In this document: in pieces, positions 38,273-50,762 of the stretch
Position numbering within the stretch: position 1 is the stretch's first letter
How the letters are laid out: every line of letters starts with the position of its first letter
NCBI GenBank assembly: GCA_012295275.1
Contig: CM022670.1
Span: 9,712,083 to 9,776,082 of the forward strand
Reading direction: 5' to 3'
Origin: Chrysomallon squamiferum
Lineage: Eukaryota > Mollusca > Gastropoda > Neomphalida > Peltospiridae
DNA: 64,000 nt
The notes under the pieces: model-generated
The model's input: the letters and a program-made list of their open reading frames with translations, nothing else
Databases searched by the model: none
What the model was told of the DNA's origin: nothing
Position numbers and translations under genes: made by a program

Positions 38273-41102
38273 TTATATTTATTTATTTATTTATTTATTT
38301 ATTTACCTTTCTCCTCAGATCCTGCAAGTTTGGGAGAAGCTGTCTTTTCTCTTTCTTTAATCTTATCTAAATGTTTCTGAAATGCATACAATTTTATGAT
38401 AAACATTTACACACAAGTGCATAAGAATGTAAAAACTGTTTATAAATATACATTACTTTGTAAAATAAAAACAAACCCTGTTAATATAAAACCATAAACA
38501 CATTTAATACTTACACTGGTTTCTGCAATTGAAATATACCAATAATCATTTTTTTAATTTAAAAAAAAAATTTATTACAAGGCTGTAATACTTCTTTATG
38601 GTATAATTAAGACAATTTTAAATTAATTTATATGGATCCTTGGGGAAAAGATCTTTCTTTATAATTGTCTCCTAAAATGATAATGTTTCAGAATCTGAGC
38701 AAGCTGAATGCCTAAAAAGGAGCTTCAATACACAGAGTAAATCTGGTAAATTAGAAACCAGAATCAAGATTTCAACCAAAAAACTGAAACATATCAGTTG
38801 TAGTAAATTGCCAAAATATCCTTAGATGTACTAAGTCACCATCATATTACAAAGTCCTGAAGGGATGCGATGAAACAACGAATTAGACATGTGTTCACTA
38901 GCTGAGTCTGAGTGTTTTCATTACCTGCATCAACAGAGCTGATGTGACAGTGGCTTCTTCTTCTATGTCAGAATCACTAGCTGAACTAGAACTGCTGCTG
39001 TCGCTATCAGATTCTGCAACATAAATGGTTAACTTCTTGAAAACTGTTTGCAAAGCTGCAAAGTTTTGACCATCCCATTGCCTGCTCTGATTGCTTTAAT
39101 AGCAATAAACAGATTAACAGAATTTTCAGTAAATCATTTACATTTGTCCAGTACAATATCTGGGTACAGGTCAAAAATATACTTAAAAGATAAATTAAGC
39201 AATGAAAAATAAAGGATGAACATTATGATACAAAATTATTACACTTTTAAAGTCAGTTTTCTGGAAGTTGTATAAATGGTCTGGTACCCATATTGTCTAA
39301 TTTTACCACAGGTGAATTACTGCTCGTGTATATTTACAAAAAAATATTTTTGCTAAGGAATAAAAAATGAATAATAAAATAAATGAATAAAAATGGAATA
39401 ACATTTTCTAATTTGTTTCATCAGTTTTATAAATGTAGTATGTGGCCAGGCAACAATGGTAAATTATGTTGTTTACAACAAACAAAGTAATTTACATCTG
39501 AACACAAAAGTCCAAATATAAAAAGAAACGTTAGTTTAAAACATTTGCCTGCATTTTTCCCTTTTTCGTTTTTGTCTTTGTCGTCTTCATTTTCATCCTC
39601 CAGTTTGTTTTCCTCATTCTCTTCCTCCTCTGCCTCAGCCTCTGCCTCCGAGTCAATCAGGTTCCTGAGACCTGCCTCTTCATCCACCCCTTTCTCTTCA
39701 CAGTTGTCTGGCTTCGCAGCACTTTCCTCCAACTCTGACTCACTGATACACATATAAAATTCTAGTTTATAACACAAAAAGTTTGCACATTTTATGATCA
39801 CACACAGACACTCACACACGTACACAACACTAATACAGACAACATTAACACACACATGCGCACAGACACACACACCAACAATGAGCATGAAGTTACATTT
39901 TAGTTTTATTCTGTTTTAGTCTTAGAGTATGAAAAAAGTTTTCAGAGATTTACAAATATTATACTACACAAAATAAAAGGAATAAATATTTATTTTTAAA
40001 ATAATGAATTGTATTATACTTCATCAAAATTTATAAATAGCAGAATGTCTGTATGTTTTTTTTTTAATCAAATACATATATATATATATTTTTTTTTTTT
40101 TAATTTATTAGGGTTTATTTTGTTTGTATAAAGAGAACAGTGATATTTCAGACAGTATAATAATTAAATAAAGTAGAGTTTTCTGATCTTAAGTTAAAAT
40201 GTTCTTGTTGATAATTTCTTAACCTGCTTGTGTCTGATATGTAGTCCACCTCTCGGTCATCATAATCCCCCTCATCACTCTCCTCAATCGCTTCATCATC
40301 AGAATTATGTTTTGAATTTTTCTTCTTTTTTGCCGGACCTTTTGTATTTTTGCCCTTTTTCTTGCCTTTTTTATCTGTCAAATTTTAACAATAAATTTTC
40401 ATGTTATAAATTTTCTTTAACTGATACATTGAATGTTTTGTTATTGTTTGAAATTAATAATTTTACAGTAAGGTTCTTTTTTTTTTTTTTTTTTACAAGA
40501 TACAAAAATGCTTAAAATTGACATCTTCATGCAAAACGTTCAACAAAACCACTTTTTATTTTATTTTGAAATACATAACTTTTAATATATATAATCAACC
40601 TATCAGTCCAGAAAATAGGGTATTATCAACAGATATTGCTATATAAAAAATCCTTCTCTTTTGTTTTATCAAGCATATTTTTTGTCAAGCTACATTTGTT
40701 CAGTTAAAAGAGCTAAATATCTAGAAAGTCAGAAAATATTCTTATTATCAAACACACCCATTAACTCACTAACACACTCTCAGTCACTCACATGCTTAAA
40801 CACCCCTACTCACACAGACTAACTCGTTCACACACACACACAAAATTTCTATTTACTGTATGTAATCCACTAAATGAATTCAGATATTTATTGTTAAGAA
40901 AATGCTTTTGTTGTTAAAACAGAACTGTACCTGATTCATCTTTGTCTTCCCCATCCTCATCATCAAACTCATCTTTGTCCTCTTCATCAGACAAGTCAGC
41001 CCAATCATCCATGTCTGTCAGAAGCTACAAAAAAAAAAAAAAAAAAAATGTTTTTAATGTTTTTAAATTTAAAAAGTAAGGGCTATGTAATCACTCTGAC
41101 AG

Positions 41103-41133
<31 letters not shown>

Positions 41134-43422
41134 AATAAATAAATAAATATATAATCAAAATATATTTTTGGTCGCCCATATTGATTTGTTTACATTTCTG
41201 TCTGTGAAAAATCATCCTAAAACAAAATATCAACTCAGTTTTACACATTTTTATAATCCATTATTATAATTAATTATGAAAAACGAATAAAGCTATTATT
41301 TTGCAGTGAATAATTATGTACTTAGACATCTGTACAGATCACCAAAGATACTCTTTAATAATACTCACCAAATCGCTTTTAGACTTTCCTTTCTTTTGTC
41401 CTTTTTTCTTAGGCTTTTCACCTTCTTCTAAATCAGTATCTTTGTCTTCATTTCGCATTCGTTTTTTCAACATGATATTGAAGTAATTCAAAGTTTTGTC
41501 TCTCCTTCAAGTACAAATAATTATGTTTTTAGATTGTTGTAAGAATTTATTTTTGTTCTCAAAACATTGTTTACACTTTTATTTATTGTTACTATTATTA
41601 TTATTAGCAGTAGCAGTAGTATTGTAAACTATTTACTTTTATAATTAATTTTTTTTTAATTTTTTTTTAATTTATTTATAGTCTCCCCAACAAAAATATA
41701 CATCTACCTTTAAGTTTAATCTAAAAATCTGAAAATAAAATTAATTTCCAACATTCTCAGAATATATTTACTTACCTTGTGAATTCCTCCTCAGCCTCTT
41801 CCGAGTTTAGAAATTTATACCTAATCTGAGGTGCAAAATTATACCATTCTTCTACAGGGAATGCTTCATAGGCCCCATCAGCAGACTGCATAAAAATGTA
41901 GTAAGATGTATTCTCTGTAATGGTACCCTCTCTCAGACCTTTATATCTAAACAAAAAGTTATATCCAAGAAACCACTGCTGAATTCATAATATCAGAAAC
42001 TTATTTATAACAATTAACTACACAAATTTTGAACCTTTTTATATAAATACAAATATTTCAGAGGAAAAAAAAAAGTATGGAATGTACAATAAAGGTGATT
42101 TTCAAATATAATAATAAAAACTATTTACACATATCCTAAATTATTTAAATATTTTGGAGAAAAAAAACGAATGTGGAATACACAACAAACTTACAAAATA
42201 ATAATAATAAAAATAATAAAATGCATAGTCAAAATATTACACAATCTATGTATGAAATATTAAAATTATCAAGAGATTTCTAATAGTTGTTTTTACTTTT
42301 TAGCATTTTTTCCAGATCCAACTTTCATAAGCCATGGCTGGTCTTCTGGTTTGTATTTTTTAATCATAATTCCATATTTTTTCTTACGAGCCTCTTCTTT
42401 CTGTTCCCTGCCATATTCACTGCCAGCACCAAATTTAGGCATCATATCAATGTCATTAGCTAATTTATATTCTCTCAAGTTGTTTTCCCTTTCAATTTTA
42501 ACTGAAATCTGAAACAGAAATGAGATAAATCTACACATCTTAAACTTCTTTTATGGAAGTTGTTATATAAATTATATTTAAAATATGGTTGTGAAACATT
42601 CACTAACCAAACTATAAACATATTGGTCATGTGTGTATTTGTGCATGCCCATGTCTGTGTATCAAATTCTAAATATAAATTTATATAAAGTAAAGAATTC
42701 AGAGCATTCCAAAAAGTTTAAAACAGAAAACATAAAAACAAATATTAAAAATTGTAAATTAAATCTAAACTAAAAAGCAAAAAAAAAAATGTTTTACCTG
42801 AGTTGTTTTAAGAAATTCTACTTCAGTACCTGAAGCAAATTTCATAATGCTGAATTTTTTTCTACAATCTCTGAAAATTAATGAAAAAAAAATAATGAAT
42901 AATGAATAATTTACATAAATCTGAGAATTAATATCAGATAGTGTTTATTTTGAATAACCTTCCTGACACATTTGTGTACTAAACAGAGGTAAATAAAACT
43001 TTTAAATTTGGGAGAAAATGATTCATTGCATTATATTACAACGTGATGTTACGTTAATCAGATTATACACAGTATAGCAATCTCATCAAAATGATTTAAT
43101 AACATTATAATCATTTTAAACAGCTGCTTATAAAATGTACTTTGCCCAATAAGTAACAAGTAACAAGATCACCAAACACTGATTGTACTACTAATACATA
43201 TTTTAACTATTTAATAATATAATTTGAAACCATGAAAAACTGATTTTTATTTTATGCAATTAACTATTAAGAGCTGAAAAATATGTTTACCAGTTTGCTT
43301 CAATGGGGAACTAACTCTGTGAATGTACTGAAAAAAACTAAAATTTGATTCTCTCTTAAATAAACAGATTTCAAATTTGCTTACCTGGGAACTCTAACTA
43401 CATGTTCTTCTGTTGTTGACAT
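37305..43422 (-). CDS. GTF2F1: Transcription initiation factor IIF subunit alpha (RAP74)
   Basis: Twelve coding exons: 43422-43385, 42870-42798, 42508-42297, 41946-41776, 41504-41369, 41024-40931, 40374-40224, 39742-39549, 39013-38925, 38376-38307, 37956-37866 and 37518-37305. They total 1533 bases, 510 residues (human 517), with consistent phases throughout. The N-terminal dimerisation domain has MPKFGAGSEYGREQKEEARK, YKPEDQPWLMKV, TENTSYYIF and EAFPVEEWYNF. The middle is a long acidic and Lys-rich disordered stretch including REVDYISD. The C-terminal winged helix has RRYLMRKPMTTKDL and LLKRINPER. With TFIIF beta it brings RNA polymerase II to the preinitiation complex; the winged helix binds the FCP1 phosphatase. 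The ATG follows an acceptor (exon start 43428), so an untranslated first exon lies further right. The exon ending at 39549 uses a GC donor. Introns hold (AAT)n, (AAAT)n and (GT)n tracts. Confidence 0.95.
37529..37558. repeat. (AAAT)n microsatellite
   Basis: About seven AAAT/AATA units just upstream of the last GTF2F1 exon acceptor on the minus strand, making a TTTA-rich pyrimidine tract. An (AAT)n run of about 14 units follows at 37784-37826. Confidence 0.85.
38211..38306. repeat. (TG)n then (TTTA)n microsatellites
   Basis: About 29 TG units (38211-38269) followed by seven TTTA units (to 38306), ending directly at the donor of a GTF2F1 exon whose last base is 38307. Confidence 0.95.
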
Positions 43423-43428
43423 GGCCCC

Positions 43429-44718
43429 CTGCAAAAGAAAGTTACAAACTGTATTTAATGTAAAATATTTCTGCATGTAAATGTAATTCAACTTCAAGCG
43501 TGCTCACAAATTTCAAATTAATAGAATAATAATGTTTATTGTGCAATCATATATGGCTTAACAAAAGTATTATGAGTCACACTTTTAATGTCACATATCA
43601 ATATAATATCATGATTATCATTATGTTGATAGATTTAACAAAACACAAACACATACAGATAAAAAAAATAATAATAACAATAAAATTGTAATTTTTTTTT
43701 ACTAAACCACGATGATCAGAATATAATATATGCTAGCCACACTAAAATAACGAATAAAAAATACGAGTACAGTTTTTATAATTTTATTTTCGTTTTGTCT
43801 CAATGTCTCATTGTCTGGTGTTCCAAAACTTTCGGAGGGAAAACTAGCATCAGAATTTAAAAGAAAAAGGATTAGAAAAAGGATGCTTTCTTTCTATTTT
43901 GTATTTTATTTTTTTTTTTATAAATAGTGGTTATATTTAATACAATTCGACCTATATGAACAACACAATAAGTGACAGGATGTTATATTTAATAACTTGC
44001 CAGTCCAACAGATGTCGATGCCATTATTTTAATTTGTCTCTTCCTTTTTTCTGAACATTTCTTATTTATGAACTGTTGCTTTTCCCTTTGATTCGCCTTT
44101 TATTTATTTAACATACTTTTTGTAAATGTACAAATGTGGAACACTCTATTTACTAGTGTTTACCATTTAACCAGTCAATTGATAGCAAAGTTTTATCCAA
44201 AAGCGTTTTATAATTGTTATTTAAAAATTTTGATTTAAATTAACGCGTATATTTGTTTTTGTTTTTTTAAATCCATTGTGATATGCCATAGGACATAAAA
44301 TAAATACTTGCTTCCAGGATGTTTCGGCCTTCACTTCGGTCATTACTTACTTAAATATTTCTATCAAATATTGGATAGTTCAACATTGTTCATTACTCGA
44401 AATCAATTTAATAAAAATTTAATTTATATGAAACCGTTTGGATCTGCAGGTTGAGGATAATACCCATACTGAATATATTAATATATCAATAATATTAACG
44501 TTTGGTAATCATGCAGTTTCTCAGATGAGATTATTTGGCAAGATTTGTTGTTTAAAATCTTAATATTAAAAGGTAATATAAAATACCTAAACTGATTATA
44601 TCTAAACTGCAGAATTACCAAAATTTTATATTTTATTTATAATACATAAATATTAAACAAATTATAATGTATTTGTATCACATTGTGTTTTCAGTTAATC
44701 ATCTAAAGTTCCTTAGAA
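43429..44718. promoter_or_regulatory. Shared upstream region of GTF2F1 and the ISY1-like gene
   Basis: The two genes diverge from this 1.3 kb. Both start codons lie just inside exons preceded by acceptors (43429 on minus; TTTTCAG near 44693 on plus), so untranslated first exons of both probably lie here. A relatively GC-rich stretch at 44318-44345 is the most promoter-like part. Bidirectional use is inferred from geometry only. Confidence 0.45.
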
Positions 44719-46295
44719 ATGGCAAGAAATGAAGAAAAACAACTTGCTCGACTGAATAGATTTTACTTGCAAAAAGATAAAGAAGGTAAATAATGCATCT
44801 GTGTTTTAGTTTATTTAAACTTCAAATCTATTCCATGTAAAAATATTCCAAATTTGCATCCTAAAAATATTGTTAATGTAAAAAACAACAACAGTATAAT
44901 AATATTTTATTTACAAAATGGAGTAGTGTTTCTTTTTTCAGTATAGGCCTAATGCCTCATTTTCCAAATTATCTGTTTAAATATGTCAAATGATTCACTC
45001 AGGAATTTTGTATGTAACACCTTTTCTTTTGTTTCAAATCTAAAGACTGTAGTTTTATATATTACATAAATATTAAGACACTGTACATAAAATATATCTT
45101 GTGATATCATTTGAAAGAGAAATCTTGTTACCAAAGTGTATCTGTTATAATATATGAATATTCCTTAATGAATTTATTTATACTTTACAGTTACAAATAT
45201 ATATTTATATACACACACAACAGACACACATGCACACACATGCATCAGTATATCAGTAACATCTAAACTTCATCTAAATCCATTAACACATGTCATATAT
45301 TTGTATATCTCTTGTTAACAGCACAAAAAAAAAAGAATCCACCAAGACCTAAGTTGGTGAGTTTATTTTATAGTGTGTAAAGTACTGTTCAGTCAAGATA
45401 CATTTCAGTATAGTATATTGATAAATTATTAACCTTTCTGAGTAATTTGCAGAGCAGTTTTATTTTAAAATGCAGTCAGCTGTAACAACATATTTGTAAT
45501 TTACTGTTACATACAAAGTATTTTAAATACTGTAAAGAATGGAAATTTTTCATTTTAAAAATAATTTAATACTGTCAAAATATTTAATGTGAATTTTGTC
45601 ATGATCTCATAAACTTGCATATTGATTATTGAAATGATAGTGAAAAAAAATGTTTACCATAAAAATGTTTACCTGCTTTATGATAATTAGTTAATATTGT
45701 TTACAATTATATTCCTGTCAGTTACCAATATATGTTCTGTGTGGGTGTGTGTGTTTTGGTAACTCATAAAATATTTATTGTAAAATGCTAAAACTGTACA
45801 TTATTCTGTGAAGAGTCAAATATTATTTCATAGTTCTGACATTGAATAATCTTGCCTGTTAAGTATGATTAATTTCTAGTTGAATACTTTATATGTTTAC
45901 TGAAATTAAACTAAAGTTTATCATTTTATTAGGAAACATTACAAACCACTACTGAGATCCAGAAATGGTTGCCTTCCATCAAGCGAGATCTTGATTTCTA
46001 CATAAAGGTATTGTCGTATTTTTCACATTATTGATCCTGTGCAGATTTTTTTTTTTTTTAAATTATTTCCAGCTTTCATTTCAATCTTTTGTTTTTCTAC
46101 TTTTATTTTTTTTTTAATTTAAATAATCATCAGTTAAATCAGCCCAAAGTATTTGTTTAACATTTTTTTTATTATTCTTATTTAATTTTATACTTGTTTG
46201 TTAGTATACATACTAACAAACAAATATAAATTTAAATACATATTACTGTTAATTTTAATATGCTTTCGGTAAACTGATTTTATTTTATTTTAAAA

Positions 46296-46330
<35 letters not shown>

Positions 46331-46638
46331 CAGCAAAGTGAAGTTACATGTTACACTCAAAGTAAAATTGACCAGTTTTCAAGAAAAATAAATGCTCTGA
46401 AATGGGAGTACAGAGCTTTTGTGCAGAAGCTTCGTGAACTGAATCCTGGACTGAAGGTAACACCATGGACAGATCGACCATACGCTGGACAGAAAAGAAA
46501 AGCTGAACCATCACATACAGGTAAAAAATCAGTATGTTGTTGTTTTTTCCTTGTGGTTTTTTTGCTAATTTTTCTCATTTTTCTAAAAAAAAAATTCTTT
46601 CTTTTCTTTTTCTTCTTATTATTTTTGTGTTTGTTTTA

Positions 46639-46708
<70 letters not shown>

Positions 46709-48121
46709 GTGAGCTGGGGTTTCTTTTTTGTTTTGTTTTTTTCTGTTTTTTTCCTTCCTTTTTTTTTTTTTCAGTCAAGAATTATTATTAACTATAACAT
46801 TGCACAATATGTAGAACTCAACAAACTGAAATTAAAAAATATATATTCTTTCTCTTTATATTTAACATCATTTATGCATATGTCATACAATTTAATGTGA
46901 TTTTCAGAAAGCTAAAAAAAAAATCATAAAAAACAACTTTATTTAAAATTCAATCCATCCAGGATTCAAGCAACCATCATGATTTTTGTTGTAGTCAGAG
47001 AATCATATTTTAAAATCTTGTATTAACACCTGATCATTTCATACAATTCATATCTTAATACATAAACACATCTTTAATTAGTTTTGTTCATCTGATAATG
47101 CTAATAAATAGACCTACACACATTACTTTTGTGCATAATAAATATTTTTGATCTTTTACATTGGAATTCTCATAATTTGCTTTTTGTAGAAAATTCATCA
47201 GTTCATCCAGATAGTGAACAGACACCTGAAAAAGATGTGATGCCAGGTTCTCCTCCAGTATGCACAGAAAATGATAGCATAAGCAAAAGTGTTTCACTCT
47301 GTGACAGTCAAACAGTGGATACCTCAAACAGCAGTTACCTGATAGCTGTCAGTTCAGAAGCTAACGTCATCAATGCTTATATGTTTACACCTTTGTCTAC
47401 ACCAGTCCTTGCAAATGATAAATCTTACAGTGACATGTATGGCTACAGCAATCCTGCTCCAGTGATTTTGAATACCAGTAAAGAGTTGGAAGATTTGCCT
47501 TTAGAATTCAGTGGTTTTGGTAATAAAACAACAGACAGAAATTCTGATGAAGTGTCTTTAGAATTCAGCAGTTCAGTTAATAAAACAACAGACAGAAATT
47601 CTGATGAAGTGTCTTTAGAATTCAGCAGTTCAGTTAATAAAACAACAGACAGAAATTCTGATGAAGTGTCTTTAGAATCCAGCAGTTCTGATAATAAAAT
47701 AACAGGTGGAAATTCTGACATATTAATCAGCAATTTAGTTAAAAAGACAGGAGAAAAAAATGGATTGTTGGAATGTACTGAAGGGTCTCAGAAAAGACTG
47801 GACATTACTGAAAAATCTGATAATTTGGTGGAGAAATCTGATACAGATATTTTTAAGAAAACCAAACTGAAGCAATTAACACAAGAAGACCAAAAATCCA
47901 GAACATATCAACATTCTTCTGTTAAATCAATTTTAAATACAAACCAGAAAACACATCATGATGCTACAACAGCTGCTGGAACACCTGTATCTGTCACAAA
48001 TCCTAATTCACTTGTTTCTGACAGAGAAAATCTTTCATTAATAACAGAATCCACTAACCTTATAGACTCTAGTTCTTTCATTGTTCCTTATTCAGACTCA
48101 GAGAGTGAAACTGATACATAA
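44719..48121 (+). CDS. Protein with ISY1-like N-terminus, function unknown
   Basis: Five coding exons: 44719-44785, 45322-45356, 45933-46007, 46334-46520 and 47190-48121. They total 1296 bases, 431 residues, with phases agreeing. The start MARNEEKQLARLNRFYLQKD parallels the MARNAEKAM-ALARF start of the splicing factor ISY1. The following KWLPSIKRDLDFYIKQSE and a predicted helix to about residue 105 correspond in order to ISY1's KW-helix and coiled-coil region. After residue 121 the protein is Ser/Thr/Asn/Lys-rich and probably disordered, with a 19-residue repeat, and ends in an acidic SDSESETDT. ISY1 itself lacks such a tail, so this is a distant relative or an unrelated nuclear protein with a similar start. 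An intron of about 670 bases holds a 65-base poly-T run. I do not recognise an established name. Confidence 0.82.
46643..46707. repeat. Poly-T run of about 65 bases
   Basis: Uninterrupted T run in an intron of the ISY1-like gene. Another poly-T (about 46298-46331) forms the pyrimidine tract of the preceding acceptor. Translated poly-Phe and poly-Lys frames here are artefacts. Confidence 0.95.
47501..47728 (+). repeat. 57-base coding tandem repeat, about four units
   Basis: Units start at 47501, 47558, 47615 and 47672 in the last exon of the ISY1-like gene. Each encodes 19 residues around NKTTDRNSDEVSLEFSS. The middle two are nearly identical and the last is diverged. 57 is a multiple of three, so copy number can change without breaking the frame. 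Confidence 0.92.
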
Positions 48122-50611
48122 AAAAAAGAGGTAAAACTCCAGTTTAGAAAATGAATATCAGATGATTCTGTAACATTATCCTGTGTGCCACAGTGATTCT
48201 ATAAATAAAGTTGAATATAAAATTAATTTTCACTGATCATTCAAAGTAGCAATACACAGCAATTTAAAAATAAAAAATATTTTTGCTATAAATTAGCTGC
48301 TTTTTTGGCAAATTTTATAATTAATTAGTTTTCTTGAAACTGAAGCATTCCAATTGTTGATGATTTTGTAATTCCAAATCATAGTTATTTGACTATTACT
48401 GTGGGTTTTTGTTTTTTGAGGGGTTTGGAGGATCATTTTATTCTGATTTTTTTAAACCACCTGTGGGTTTTGTTTTAGTCAAAAACAAAAGTAAAGTATA
48501 TTTTATTCAATATTTTCCTAAAACTAGGTTAGAAAATAGAATGGAGTTGAATTTATTTACAGATAGTTCTTTGTTATAAATGTCTCAAGATTTTCCTAAA
48601 ATTTCATTGTTGATCATCTTTGCCACCTAAGATAATGTAAGTTTATTAGTTCTGTTACTCTGTACAGTTTTAAACTTTTTAAAAATTATTTCTGATTAAA
48701 ACTAAAGCAGTGTTTCTGATTGCTAGTGGAAACTAACAATAAGGTAATATTTAAGAAAATGAAACTAGAATTGGTACAAGAAAATTTTATTTCCAAATCT
48801 ATCCACACTTCATGGAGTGCAGATGGTCAAGTAACAATACAAATCATACAAACATCCTACAGTGTATATTTTACCATCAGTAAGTATTACATGATAATGC
48901 AAAAGAAATAACCAAAAATATGTGATTAATACAAGTTCCATTGTAATGCAGAAGGTCAGTACAGATATTTTCAAAACTATTTATCAGTGTTAAAAATAAC
49001 TGGTTTCCTTCCATTTTATTTATTTATTTATTTATTTAACATTTAAAATTTAAAATTTAGTCTAAATTTTAAAATTACTTCAAAAAAAGATAATGACTTG
49101 TTTAAAGCAATTTGTTGCAATGATTACTGTTATTGGTAATGTACCTTCCAAGTACTAAAATTAAAAAACAGATAAAATGTGATAAGTAAATAACAGTCAG
49201 TGATTATAACTTTTATCTACTGGCTAGATGTTATTTAACAAAATTAGGCACCAACATTATTATTAGTGTTATCATTTATTTTATTTTTTTTAAATATCTT
49301 GTCCAAATTTTAAATAATATAAAACTTTTTGCTAATGTGCTAGTAATATTATGAACACTATCACATTTTACTTTCATGCAAATTCATCAAAACTATAAAA
49401 TTAAACAGTAAAATAAAAGCTAATGTGGTTTATGAATAAAAATGGTTATTATTAAAGCTATAGCAAAAGGTTTTTAAGCCAAAAAATTAAAACAGGAAAC
49501 ATATTTGTAAATGAGATATCAAATAGAATATTATGCTAAGACATATAAATGGATTAAGACTATTATAAAGGTCTTAATTATGCAGATCTGCAGTCATTAT
49601 CACAGATAAGCACATAGACTGAAAAATATATTATTTTTAAAATACAGTAAATAACACTCAACAGTAACTAAATATTGATCCTACCATAAAAACTCTTTCC
49701 AGACCGAGTAATCACAAAATATCCTCAAAAGAATGAGCAATACAATCTTGACAAAATTTAATTCCACCTCAAAACATAAATGTGCCATTTTACTTTGATA
49801 TAATTTATGACTTGATATAACTTGTCAAAACACAAATTACAATATGTTTTAGATGTTTACTGTCTACAGTGAATGCTGTATATAAAAGTTAACTATCCCT
49901 CTCAAGTATCAAAATAATTCTTTAAAAAGAAATTTTTGAAACTATGGACATATTATTGGTAATTCATATTAATGCCATAAGTTATGTAATTATTATTTTG
50001 AAACATTAAAATTTTCACTTTATATACTTTCTATAATGATTTCTATTACGCAAAAAAATACAGTTCTTTCATGTATTTTCTATAAAAGTTTCTATGCTGT
50101 AAGAAAGTTACGCATAGCCTATCATGCTGTAATAAAGATAAATATAAATTCTATCACAGACACTATATTATTTATTTTGCACACATAAAAGCTAATATGA
50201 GAAGGCTTTTATTATTAACAATTGTCAATGCTAAAATATTATATAAATGAAACAAAAAAGTATAACATTTACCAAACAATGCAGAAGCTTTGGCTGACTG
50301 AAAATTGGAAAAACAAAAGAAATAATTAGCAAACTATTTTTAACAGCTGTATCACTAAATGAACTTTGTTTGATTTCAGTGCAAGTAAAATGATGTTCAG
50401 CTATATATATGTTGCACATAAATAACAAGTAAAACTACACACTTGTAATAGGTCTCACCTATGATAAATGTACACGCTGTATTTAAAAAAAACCCACAAT
50501 GTTATCCTATAAACACAAGTGAAATTGTGGTGGTCTTTGTTTTCTAACACTGATAAACTCTCCCATTATGGTTAATTTCAAAACCACAATTTAAGAGATT
50601 GCACTAAAATG
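48122..50611. other. Intergenic between convergent genes, no gene seen
   Basis: Separates the 3' ends of the ISY1-like gene and peroxidasin. AATAAA on the plus strand at about 48203-48208 is a plausible end signal for the ISY1-like gene. The remainder is AT-rich without recognisable protein or RNA motifs. Confidence 0.6.
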
Positions 50612-50623
50612 TTTATTGTTTAT
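50612..50623 (-). terminator. Candidate peroxidasin polyadenylation signal
   Basis: Two overlapping AATAAA-type words on the minus strand about 140 bases beyond the stop. Chosen by distance and motif only. Confidence 0.4.
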
Positions 50624-50762
50624 TATATATATTTTTTTAATAAACATCAGGTAGGCATAGTTCACATCCCCAGTGAACAACGTCTGCCATGAAACCTGAG
50701 ATGTTGGCACAAACAGCCTGTGTATGCTCTGACAGAGTAGTGTCCCCTGGATTGCACTAGCT

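Noticed and set aside
46421-46900. 159-residue plus-strand frame
   Set aside because: Its first 33 codons are exon 4 of the ISY1-like gene; the remainder is intron including the poly-T run.
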